From Absidia repens (Eukaryota; Mucoromycota; Mucoromycetes; Mucorales; Cunninghamellaceae): a stretch of 64,000 nt of DNA. The stretch's first letter is position 1; each line of letters opens with the position of its first letter. The stretch spans positions 1 through 64,000 of the forward strand of contig MCGE01000051.1 in NCBI GenBank assembly GCA_002105175.1. Reading direction: 5' to 3'. Made by a program: the position numbers and the translations under genes. The notes under the pieces were generated by a model that was not told the origin of the DNA, searched no databases, and worked only from the letters and a program-made list of their open reading frames with translations. This document shows positions 35,547 to 45,360 of the stretch, piece by piece.

Positions 35547-36923
35547 TTAGCAGTACCAGACCGCATTATCTATCAACGGCATACCGGTGTTTTGGGAATC
35601 AAAAGAAATCAGGTCATCCATAGCAAAGTTATTATATATATCCATTGTTTGACATGACGTGGTTTGATGTTGATGTTGATGTTGGACGGCGGGTGGACAT
35701 GAGGAAGAAGTGGGGATGTGACTAAGGGAATGGGCAGAAGACGATGAAGCAGTAGCAGCAGCAGCAGCAGGAGCAGGGGTGTGTGGTAGGTATGCTGTTG
35801 GAGGGATGGGATAGTGTTGATGAATCGCATTGTCTGGCTTGCTGAAACCATTAGTGGTGATATCAGTATAGTGGAAGGATGTCGTTGGTGGTGTGGATGT
35901 GGTCAAATTAAACTGATCGCTACTGTCATCTGTATAATCAGGGGTGGTCACTGGCGATAGTTGTTGTGGCAAAAATAAAGGACGTTGTTGTTGTTGTTGG
36001 TATACATTATATAAAGAAGCCTGTGACTGATGTGGTTGTCCAGAATATAATAGATGCGATGTCATGTCATTATTACCACCAGCGGGGGAGGGCTGTGCCC
36101 AATCTGGTTGACAAGTAAATGGATCTAGAGCGGGGAATAAATAATTTTGGGGCATGGATGAAGGGGACTGACCAATAGTTTCATTATTTGCAAAGGGTAT
36201 AGCGGTTTTTGGTAAACTGGAGGATGAGGATGATGGTGATAAGGGAAGTGGTGAGGAGGATAGTTTTGTTTTGGGTGTCGGCACTTTAGTGAGAGAGTGT
36301 TTCCGTCTTTTATTATTGTTTGCCATGGTGAAGTCGTTGTTGTCCTGAGGATGGGAAGAGGGACTTGCTCTTTTTCTGGACGGTTTCATTTGAGATTGAT
36401 TTTCAAAGTGGTCACTGGAAATACCAGACGGGTGAACTTCTAATAAAGTAGACTTTTCGGTGGGTTTCGATTTTGCCTCATTTGTATGAAAATTAGTCAT
36501 CATAGCATTGTTGGCAGGACGTGCAATATTTAAAGATAAAAATAAACGCCGCTGGGTTTTGAGGTTTGCTTCAATTTGGTGTATCTTGATTTCCAACTGG
36601 GACAAATTGTCGATAAAAGGGTTCATACTGGTAGGTTGGGTGTTTCGAGACCTTCTGCTACTTGGATACGCACACAGAATACCACCTTGAGTACATCGAG
36701 CACAATTAGGGTGTTCACCATCACAGCGAATCTAATTGAAAAAAAACAAACATTAAAACCCCGGTCCTATTTTGCATTAATTTCGACTTACTTTTTTGTG
36801 ATGGCATCTAATGCAAGCAATGGGTGCTCGGGGTCTTTTCATAGAAGAGCGTATTCTTGTGATGGTATTTACAATTCCATTCCTTTGGTTGGGCGTTGGG
36901 AGACTACGTTTTGTATTAACCAT
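35547..36923 (-). CDS. Zn2Cys6 zinc-cluster transcription factor
   Basis: Two exons (36923-36792 and 36731-35547) give 438 residues. The binuclear cluster is split by the intron: ACIRCHHKK|IRCDGEHPNCARCT, then QGGILCAYPSSRRSR, matching C-x2-C-x6-C-x6-C-x2-C-x6-C at about residues 37-65. A short coiled-coil/linker region (FIDNLSQLEIKIHQIEANLK) follows, which would support dimerisation. The rest is Ser/Pro/Gln-rich with a late acidic patch (FAMDDLISFDSQNTGMP) that could be an activation domain. No fungal-specific middle homology domain is visible. The family binds CGG-containing DNA half-sites in the nucleus; the regulon is unknown. Confidence 0.88.
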
Positions 36924-38191
36924 GATTGTTAATGAAGGGTAAATGAAAGAAAGAAGATAACGTTGCTGCTTGGATGACAATAAAAGCCAGTTTTAAAAAA
37001 ATTTCAAAAGTGAGAGATGATAGTTTTACAAAAAAAAAAAAAAAAAAAAGAAAAAAATTATGGAAATCATTTTATTCTATTTTTCTCATTTGTCGATGTT
37101 TTAAATGAAAAAATTCGAGAAAAAAAACGTAAGCATATCATCTGAACAAAATGCTATGTCAAAATGCATAAATCGTTGTTTCAAAGACGAAAGAGAAAAA
37201 TACTCTCCTTTCTTTATGTGCTGATTTCTATTTAAAGATATTCACAAAATTCTCTTTTTCTGGAGAGTACTCTTTCTTTTTTTTTCCATCTTTTAGAGTT
37301 ACAGGGTCACTGAGATATACGGTGCTCTTTCTATTTCAACCACACCGGTTTTGTTTTACATAATAACAGGAATGACGATGAATCATCACAGGAAAAAGCT
37401 CTCTCATCCTTCCCCTTTATCATATCCAGCGTATACGATAGAAACCGTTTGTCTAAAATAAAATATGGAGTGGGGTCGTACAATCATTGCGTTAGTTGTA
37501 AAGTCAATCCAAGCTGGTAATTGGATCATCTGTCAAAAAAGGGTCCAACCCGCCCAAACCAAAAGGAAATGGGGTGGATCGCGGGCAGAATTTCAATGTT
37601 TTTTTTTTTTGTTTTTTTTGTTTTTTAGCGTTTTGCCTTAACTACGCTTTCCGTTAGAGTTGAACATTCTTTATTATAAGCACCGTATTGTTATAATAAG
37701 ATTAAAAGAACAAAGACATTCAAAAGTCATTTGGGTATGAAGCAATGCTCAATTATTGAATCCTTCCCCTCTTTTTTTTTTATTTAACTTACCACATATG
37801 ATAAAATTGCAAAGCCTGATAAGAATATGGTATTCAACTCAGAAATTTTGTTTGCAATATATTATCGTCATCTTGGTCATTAAAATTAGCATAACAATTT
37901 TTCTCATCCCTTTGAGATCCTATTCTTTATCTATATATATATATATATGTAACTATATTTGGAAATACAGTAGAGACTCGCAATCACGATATTAACGGGA
38001 AAACGAAGTTGTATCGTTACTGTGGTTAATACCATTATTCTTATATTTATATCCATGCTATCTCTACCAATACAACGGCCTTCTGGGTCCATACTTTGTA
38101 TTTTTTTTTCATCGACATGAAATAGGCTATGGAGAAAAACAGGGAAATGGTTGGAACTCCTGTTCAGTGAGAGAGCCCATGAAATATTTCA
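36924..38191. other. Intergenic region upstream of the zinc-cluster gene
   Basis: No gene was found. An A-run lies near 37030-37049. The stretch around 37545-37620 (CCCGCCCAAACC, then GCGGGCAGAATTTCAATG and a T-run) is loosely like a broken end of the R1 repeat family, but the conserved block is missing. Confidence 0.4.
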
Positions 38192-39010
38192 GATCCCGCC
38201 CACCTGATTTTTATTTTCGTCCTTTTTTTTTCGCCCGCCCTTTTCCTTTCTTTCAATTTTTTTTTTTTTTTTTTCCTTCATCATTCAACTTCTATGGGGA
38301 TATGATGATCTTAGATTAGTGTCAGGACTAGTTTAGAAGGGTTTCAGCTCAGGGATTACAAGATGCATGGGAAACCTTTTCATTTTGGATTCAGGATTTG
38401 GGAACATCATTAGTTGGCCTTCTGGAGTCTTATTAGTATAGTTAGTTCTAGTTTGTCTATAATTTGCATCTATATCTGAATAAAATATGTCTCTTTTAAA
38501 TTATATCAATGAAAAATGTCCCATTAGCCTCTTTCATATTTTGTACAATAGATCTTTTATTACTGTCATCCTCTTCAGACTCTTTTGATCAGTGTTGATT
38601 CATGTTGCACTTCGATAGCATGTCTCTCTAGTTTTTCTTTCGTCATGCACAACGCTATATCGTTGATCCCTTCTTACAAATGTTCATTTACATTAGCTAG
38701 GACTATTCTTCAAGTCTAACATTAGTCTCCCTCATGCATCCTCCAATAGATTCATCTAGCATATTTCTCGTTTCAATGAACCAATTGCCTTTAGTTTTAG
38801 TATATATCAACATCCTTCAATAAAATATACATTTTTTATTTACCAGCCTCTAACTCATTATACAGTAAAAAACAACTCTTATTGAAACTGTTTTAAAAGT
38901 GTCCTATCTTTACATCTGTTTTATAACTTATTCTCTATGAGTGCCTTTACCCCCCCCCTCAACGCTTTATCAGCTGATTAACAGTTCTAGATCACTTTAT
39001 ATCAAACGCA
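38192..39010 (+). mobile_element. Dispersed repeat family R1, copy 4, inverted relative to the others
   Basis: Read on the plus strand it starts GATCCCGCCCACCTGATTTT, where CACGTG is altered to CACCTG. A pyrimidine tract (about 38215-38280) follows, then the conserved block (GTGTCAGGACTAGTTTAGAA, TTTCAGCTCAGGGATTACAA, TTTCATTTTGGATTCAGG) and CTGAATAAAATATGTCTC at 38477-38494. The distal part continues through subrepeats to about 39010, where its complement aligns with copies 3 and 5 (AGTGATCTAGAACTGTTAAT). Confidence 0.75.
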
Positions 39011-39334
39011 GATCTATGATATTCATGGTCCACCCATTTTATTAATAGGTCTAGCTTGTGCTGTAGGTACATTCGTCGCCTTAGAGCATTTTGCAATGTT
39101 AAAATAATTGACTGCTCACCCTCCCTCTGAGGCATAAACGTTGGTTGACAGCTCTATCAGTTGCTTAATACGAAATGAAGCATTATTCCCACTCTACCGT
39201 TTCATATCAATCAACCAAGGCAATAACGCCCAGCGTGAACCTTCGCTATACTAGGCATGTAGTCTATATCTAGCTCGTTTAATATCAATAAAATTTTTGC
39301 ATGCGATACAACATCAATAAAAAAGAATGAAGCT

Positions 39335-39530
39335 CAAACTTAAGGCCAGTGGAGCCCCAAGGGACTACCTAATATGGTGCAAAAGGGCTGGGGAGGGCAG
39401 AGCGTTGGAATCCATCAAGAACCGTGCTTCAATAGCGTCCCCTTGATAGCGAACACAAGTGTGAGAGTGTTTGGTAATCGAGTATAAAAGATTGCTGAAC
39501 TGCACCATATCACGTTAATGTATAAAGTTG
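39335..39530. repeat. Diverged dispersed repeat, copy B
   Basis: GAGCCCCAAGGGACTACCTA, then GTGCAAAAGGGC and AATCCATCAAGAACCGTGC, follow the same order as copy A at 165-330. The match extends about 100 nt with many changes. No coding capacity is seen. Confidence 0.4.
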
Positions 39531-39794
39531 AATTCTATAAAAGGTTTCGATACTACAGACATCACTGATTGTTCACCTCCCGCCCTGAATTTAATTTTTT
39601 TATTCTAATGGCATGCCAACTACTATTATGTTTTGCCGTGAAGTAATTTAATAACTACTAAAAAAGAACAACTCTACCTAGTTCCATATGTAAAATCATC
39701 CAATAACTCTATACGATACATATACAGTACATATGTATTCTTCACCCATTTCACAGGAAATATATAAAGAGTATCAAATCATCACAACAAACAA

Positions 39795-40031
39795 AATGGC
39801 TTTCTCTTCAAATTTGGGTTCGCGCATATCATTCCTTACACAGTTACCCGAGGGGTTCTTCTCAAAACCCTTAATAGTAGCATCAACTGTTTCACAGGCA
39901 AATCATCATGAATACAAAAAATCATCGTTCCGCCTTGTAAAAAGAAAAAACAACAACCCAGCAATAACAACCACAAGATATATCATTATTATCATGATTT
40001 TTTATTTGTTTGTTTTCAATTTTTGTATGTA
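39795..40031 (+). CDS. Possible small protein with hydrophobic C-terminus
   Basis: A TATATAAAG lies about 30 bp before CAACAAACAAAATGG, a favourable start context. The 78-codon frame begins MAFSSNLGSRISFLTQLPEG and ends with a very hydrophobic tail (YIIIIMIFYLFVFNFC), as in tail-anchored proteins, although the tail is encoded by AT-rich DNA that could be hydrophobic by chance. No family was recognised. It ends about 290 bp from the eIF1 stop on the other strand. Confidence 0.3.
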
Positions 40032-40316
40032 AATAATAGTCAAAAAAAAGGATGGGGAGTGGGTGGGAGAGGGATAAAAGAAAGGTAGTAACAATTTACA
40101 AGAATGAGGGTGAGAATGGGAGGGGAAGGAGGGGGGACTAACTGTTTTCATCAAACAAAATGTATATATCCAGTAGATGAGTATAGAAAAAACCAAAAAA
40201 AAACTAAAACTAACAAAAGACCAAGTAAATAGAGCAGTACAAAAAAAAATTGTGTAATGAGGAGGGGAGGGAGGAGACAGAAGAATATCCATCATCGGGG
40301 AGACAGCTACATATAT

Positions 40317-40857
40317 TTAGAAACCATGCACCTTGATATTGGCCTTCTTTGCGATTTCTTCCTTGACCAAGAATTCCGCAATCTTCAAACGTTGATCACC
40401 TGAAAGTTGCAAGACTTCGCCAAGTTCTTCATCTTCAACGACTGTTCCGTTGCAAGCAAATTCCTTCTTGAACACCTTCAAAATTTTCTTGGCATCATAA
40501 TCTTTGGGGAGGCCTTGAAGTGTAGTGAGGGTCTTTCTGCCATTTCTTTGTTGAATACGCAAATCTATATATCATACACAAAAAAATAAATAAAGTACGA
40601 GTCAGTATACATCTGTCAAGATATTTGTTTCACTTTAAATATATATAAAAAAGGAAAAATTCTTACGAAGATAGTTAGTTGTCTTGGGAGAGCTTTCTTC
40701 TTCGACATCAGCAAAAGGATCTAAAAAAAACAAAAAACGAATCCATTTTAGATGTGTGTCCATTATCCAGATCAAACCAACATCGTATGTCTTTTACATA
40801 GATGTATTAAATTAGGTGATTACCGAAAGGGGCGTTGAGTTCTTCGTTGTCTGACAT
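40317..40857 (-). CDS. SUI1: Translation initiation factor eIF1 (SUI1)
   Basis: Three exons (40857-40824, 40720-40667, 40564-40317) give 111 residues, the usual length. It reads MSDNEELNAPFDPFADVEEE, then LRIQQRNGRKTLTTLQGLP, DYDAKKILKVFKKEFACNGT and LQLSGDQRLKIAEFLV, ending KVHGF. eIF1 binds the 40S P-site region, keeps the scanning complex open and enforces AUG selection. The start context is poor (C at -3 and T at +4), which fits the known autoregulation of eIF1 through a weak start. Identification is essentially certain. Confidence 0.97.
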
Positions 40858-41570
40858 GAGATTGATTGGTGTTATAATATAAAAGATGAAAAAAAGGAGG
40901 AAAAAAAAAATGTGAACGAGGTGTTTTGGCCTAGAGCCTTTTTTTTATTTCTATTTAAACACCGAAGTGACGTTTGCTTGCAGGTGGCTTGAGGCTATTT
41001 TATTGGTGCGATTTTTGGGTTGAGGTAAAAAAGAACGCTCTTTCCTTTTCTTTTTTTAATTTTGCTATTTCATTTCTCCAAGCATCTTCAAATCTTTGTA
41101 AGTGTATTTTGATGAATCCCTGGATGTTATAGATACTATCTAACGCCATCTCTTTTTATTTAAATAGAAGAAAACAAACAACACTCAACGTTACTATTGT
41201 ACACTTTGTAAGTAGCTGGCTTTTTTTTTTCTTTCTATTTTATTATTATTGTTATCGGTGGAAGTTCTTTAGGTTTCTGCAACTGTATCTTGTTATTAAC
41301 ACTTGTTGTTACCTTGTATCTTTATCCTATTTTTTATTTTATTGGTGGTGTGTTTTTGGTGTTTATACTTCTATTCCTACACTTTATACTTTTACATATT
41401 TTTATATACTCTTGGCATCTCAAATGTTAGTTCGAATTTTATATGATTTATTAGGGTTTATAACTTTATGCGTGTGTGCGCGCGGGGTTATAAAGGGGAC
41501 GGCTTATGGGGGTAAACATATCATTTCAATTTACTAACCATTTTTACTTCTTCTTCTTTTGATATAGCCA
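40858..41570. promoter_or_regulatory. Divergent promoter of eIF1 and Nrd1-like genes
   Basis: The gap lies between divergent genes. The eIF1 side has a T-rich stretch and a TGACGT motif (about 40969-40975). The other side contains the untranslated leader of the RRM gene with two apparent introns (listed separately). CT-rich tracts at 41041-41080 are likely near its transcription start. Confidence 0.4.
41098..41567 (+). other. Two probable 5'-UTR introns of the Nrd1-like gene
   Basis: GTAAGTGTATT at 41098 pairs with TTTAAATAG ending 41167 (70 nt). GTAAGTAGCTGG at 41208 pairs with TTTTGATATAG ending 41567 (360 nt), 3 nt before the start codon. The signals are canonical, but no transcript evidence is available. 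Confidence 0.5.
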
Positions 41571-43272
41571 ATGCAATGTAGCTTCTTATTGGCAATGAAA
41601 CGAACTAACGATCATATCTACAACAATGGTGGCGGGAATGGTGATCTAAATAAAAAAGCCAAGATTTCGCAACATGCAAGGTATGTATATAATAGCAAAT
41701 GTGTTATATCGATATGTAAATGACTCATTATCACCTGTTTTAATTTTTCAATACAGCGGCAACATCAAAAAGGACGCACGTGTACATTATTCACCAATGA
41801 TAGTCGAGCCTACTAGTCAAATGTATATGGGTGGTGTCGGCGCCAACGGAATGATGGTGGTTAATCCTGCTTATGGTATCGGTAGCTCATCTATGATGAC
41901 TGGTACTGTGGGAGAAGTCCATCGAACTATTTACCTGGGGAATATTACCAAAGACACTACTGCACGCGAGATATTTGATACGGTCAAGACCGGTATGGTG
42001 GAATATTTGCGAATGCTGCCGGAAAAAGGGTGTGCCTTCTTATGTTTCGTCGATACTGCCAGTGCTCAATCATTTTACCAAAATGCTATGTCATACCCTT
42101 TACAAATACATGAAAATGAAGTCAAGGTTGGTTGGGGAAAACCAAGTGCTCTGAACTATTCTATGCAATCAGCGATACTTGATGGCGCCTCTCGAAATGT
42201 GTTTATTAATCACTTGGACCCTGGAATGGATAGTGACGCTTTGGCGGCTACTCTGTCTCGGTTTGGTGAAATTGAAATGGTCAAGATTTTACCAGAAAAA
42301 AACATTGGCTTTGTTTACTTCTGCAATATACCCTCTGCTATGAATTGTGTGAATGCTTTATCCGCGGATCCTACCTGGCAAGGTCATCGCGTCAGTTACG
42401 GAAGAGATCGATGCATTAACCGGTCACTCCAACAAAGACTACAACAACAACCACAACAACAGCAACAGCAACAGCTCATCGGAGGCCAATTCCAATTCGG
42501 CGTAGGCAATTATGGTGGAGCGAATCAAGTGAATGGTGTTGATATGGGCATGCCGTTTACATCTGATATTGAACTGGCGAATCAACAAGGCGAATTGGAT
42601 AGGACAATTTATATTGGCAACTTACAGACGACTGATTCGTGTGAAGATATATGCAATGCAATCCGTGGTGGACAAATCTATCAAATCCGACATTTCAAGG
42701 AAAAAGGCATCGCCTTTGTGACCTTCGTGGATCCTTATTCTGCAACATTGCTTCATGCTCATGCAATTACGGTTGGCCTAGCAGTCAATAGTCGTCGTGT
42801 CAAGGTGGGGTGGGGAAAACCAACAGCAATCCCATTCAATGTGATGTGCGCCATCCAAGGAGGTGCCAGTCGCAACGTTTATCTTGGATCAGTCGAAACA
42901 CCAATTCCGATGGACCAACTGCAACGTGATTTTTCGCAATTTGGGGAACTGGAAGTGATCAAAGCCATACCCGACAAGAAATGCTGTTTTATCAACTTCA
43001 CCAATGTCAACAGCGCTATGAAGGCTCGACAGGGAATTGCAAAGAACCCGGAATACGAACACTTGAAAATCAACTATGGAAAGGACCCGTGCGCCAGACC
43101 TTTTACATTACCTGAAAATAGACTCCGACAATTACAGCAACGACAATCGGAACAACAACCACAACAGCAACAGCAGCAACCGGCTCAGGAAAAGGAAGAA
43201 AAGGATCAACAGCAACAGCAGCCTTTGAAACGACCAGTCCACCAAGACTTCGAATTGCCTTTAAAATATTAA
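41571..43272 (+). CDS. nrd1: Four-RRM RNA-binding protein, Nrd1-like
   Basis: Two coding exons (41571-41680 and 41757-43272) give 541 residues. Four RRM domains are visible: RTIYLGNITKDTT with CAFLCFVD; RNVFINHLDPGMD with IGFVYFCN; RTIYIGNLQTTDS with IAFVTFVD; and RNVYLGSVETPIP with CCFINFTN. Domains 1 and 3 end VKVGWGKP, and domains 2 and 4 end in SYGRDRC or NYGKDPC. The domains therefore look like a duplicated pair, separated by a Gln-rich linker, with a second polyQ tail. The organisation resembles S. pombe Nrd1, which binds and stabilises mRNAs such as that for the myosin light chain and restrains differentiation. It acts in the cytoplasm or stress granules by homology. An alternative start at the second ATG is possible. 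Confidence 0.87.
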
Positions 43273-43914
43273 AGAAAGCCATCATGATCTGAATCCAGTC
43301 TTTAGTATAGCTATAGTGTAGTCATCTACTCTTTTTTTTTTTTTTTAATGTAGTGCTCAGTTATTATTATGCATATGTAATTAGTCCATTAGCTCCCTCT
43401 TTTTTTTTTTTTTTTTTTTTTTCTTCTTACCCTATCTTTATTATTTTCTTTTTTTTTTTCTTCTAATAAAAGCAATGCTATACCACTTGAAATTACTTGT
43501 CTTTATTTTTTCCTTCTCGGTGTGGAACATTAGATCGAGAAGTTGCATGAATGTACCAAAAAGTAGAAAACTCCGCGACATGTGGATTTTTTTTGTCCAG
43601 CTTTGATGGAATGCAGTTTCTCAAAAGACTGTGAAGCAAACCTTTACTTTGTTACCATTTCTATATTCAATTTCAAAACATGATTAAATTTCTAAAACGG
43701 ACCTGCTGAGTGTTAGCGTGGAGTTTCGTTGAAGTGTGCTTTTTCGGGGACGAAATAATGCACTACCGCCCTCATTTTTGCATCCTAACAATCGACCACT
43801 TGAAGAGGGGAAGCTTAATTGGATTAAGTTTGAGCGTCTTTATTATATTGTTATTATCGTTACTCCGCACTTTTTTTTTTAAAAAAAAAGAAATGGGCTA
43901 GATCTTTTATGATG
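43273..43914. other. 3' flank of Nrd1-like gene
   Basis: T-runs at 43331-43345 and 43402-43422 precede AATAAA at 43465-43470, a good polyadenylation candidate. A T10/A9 palindromic junction lies at about 43870-43889. No other gene is seen. Confidence 0.5.
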
Positions 43915-44975
43915 TGATGGTGACGCTGGCGGCGTGGTACAGATTGATTTATATGAAAAATTAGAGTCGGAATAGGATCACATTTCAGATCAAAGAGATT
44001 CAGAACAGCCAGCCAAGCACTAGAATGCTGACGTGGAACAAACAGTCATAGATATGCTAGACAGCAGTACTATACACACACAAACACACATACAGAGCAC
44101 GATCGTAGTTTATTCATTAATGAAATTGATGGATAAAGAATTTATTCCAATTTTAATATTAAGTGACCTAGGACTGCCAATAAAATTGCTGAAGCTTTAT
44201 AAGGGGCGGAAAATAGGTGCTCATTGCAAGTAAGGTACAAATCACGTATGATATATATGGTAGGACACTCTCAAAACAGTTGCAATAACAGCTTTGTTTT
44301 ACTGTATAACGAGTCAGAAGGTAGTTGACAAAAGTTATATTTTATTAAAGGATATTGGTGATTACTAAGACTAAAGATGGGGGAGGGGGGATGCATAATG
44401 ACAAGAGATCTAGGGAATGGATCTATGAAAGGAAACCATCGCATGAGGCTTGAAGAATGGTCAACACTGATTTAATGGGACAACTGTAAAAAGGGAATTT
44501 AATATAGTGTACAAGACAGACAAAGCATAGGGAATAACATATGTCTATATATATATTTATGGATATCTTTTATTAAAACATAAACATCAGATCTAAAGAC
44601 GTGATGGCAGCCAAAAAAAAAAATGAATCTTTTGCACAAGACATGAATGGAACTAATGAGACTATTTTACATTGAGCATATAAAAAAGAGATATATTTTA
44701 TTCAGATATAGAAGCAAACTATGGGTACACTAACACTAAACTAAGTTACATGAAGACTCCAGAAAGCCCATCCCTAAAATCCTGAATCCAAAATGAAAGG
44801 GTTTTCCCATGCATCTTATCATCCCTGAGTTGAACCTCCTTCTAAACTAGTCATGACACTAATCCAAGATCATCATAACCCCAAACAAGTTGAATGATGA
44901 AAAAAAAAAAAAAAAAAAAAAGAAAGAGAGCGAGAAAAAATAAATGGGAGTAAACAAATATTCACGTGGGCGGGA
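43915..44975 (-). mobile_element. Dispersed repeat family R1, copy 5
   Basis: The right end is TTCACGTGGGCGGGATTTGA (44961-44980). An A-run of about 20 nt, the conserved block (AATGAAAGGGTTTTCCCATG, ATCCCTGAGTTGAA, TAAACTAGTCATGACACTAA) and TATTTTATTCAGATA near 44700 (AATAAA on the minus strand) follow inward. The left part is the longest recognisable version and aligns with copy 1 (GCTGGCGGCGTGG near 43926) and copy 3. Subrepeats start near 44337 and 44565 with TTTTATTAAA. Confidence 0.78.
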
Positions 44976-45360
44976 TTTGAATTGTTATTTTGCACACATC
45001 GCTTTCGCTATCAATTCAAGCGAGCAGGTACCGTCCAGTAAACACAAACCAAACATGGAATCCAAAAAATTAGTCGAATCCACAGAATCATGTCTCTATT
45101 TACTCCACTTTCCATTTTTTGGGGGGTTTGATATTCGACCAACAACATAAAATATGAATAACAAAATGACAGATTCTTTATTAAAAAACATATACAGTAA
45201 AACAAATAAGAGTGATAAAAATAACATTAATGTAAAAAAAACAACCTAAGGAAATGAAGAGGAGGGGAAGAGGAGAAGGGTAGATACAAATAATAAATTA
45301 TGAATCAACGCAAATAGATAAAGAGTGAGTGTATGTGTGTGTGGGGGGGGGGAATACTAA
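44976..45360. other. 3' flank of the Mlp1/TPR-like gene
   Basis: A TTTATT at about 45178-45183 (AATAAA on the minus strand) could end the neighbouring transcript. A short open frame at 44944-45150 crosses the repeat border and is not credible as a gene. Confidence 0.4.

Noticed and set aside
37545..37620. GC-rich patch like a broken end of repeat family R1
   Set aside because: It lacks the conserved block and AATAAA, so it cannot be assigned to the family with confidence.
44944..45150. 68-codon ORF starting within repeat copy 5
   Set aside because: The start lies in the A-rich part of the repeat and the frame is not shared by other copies.
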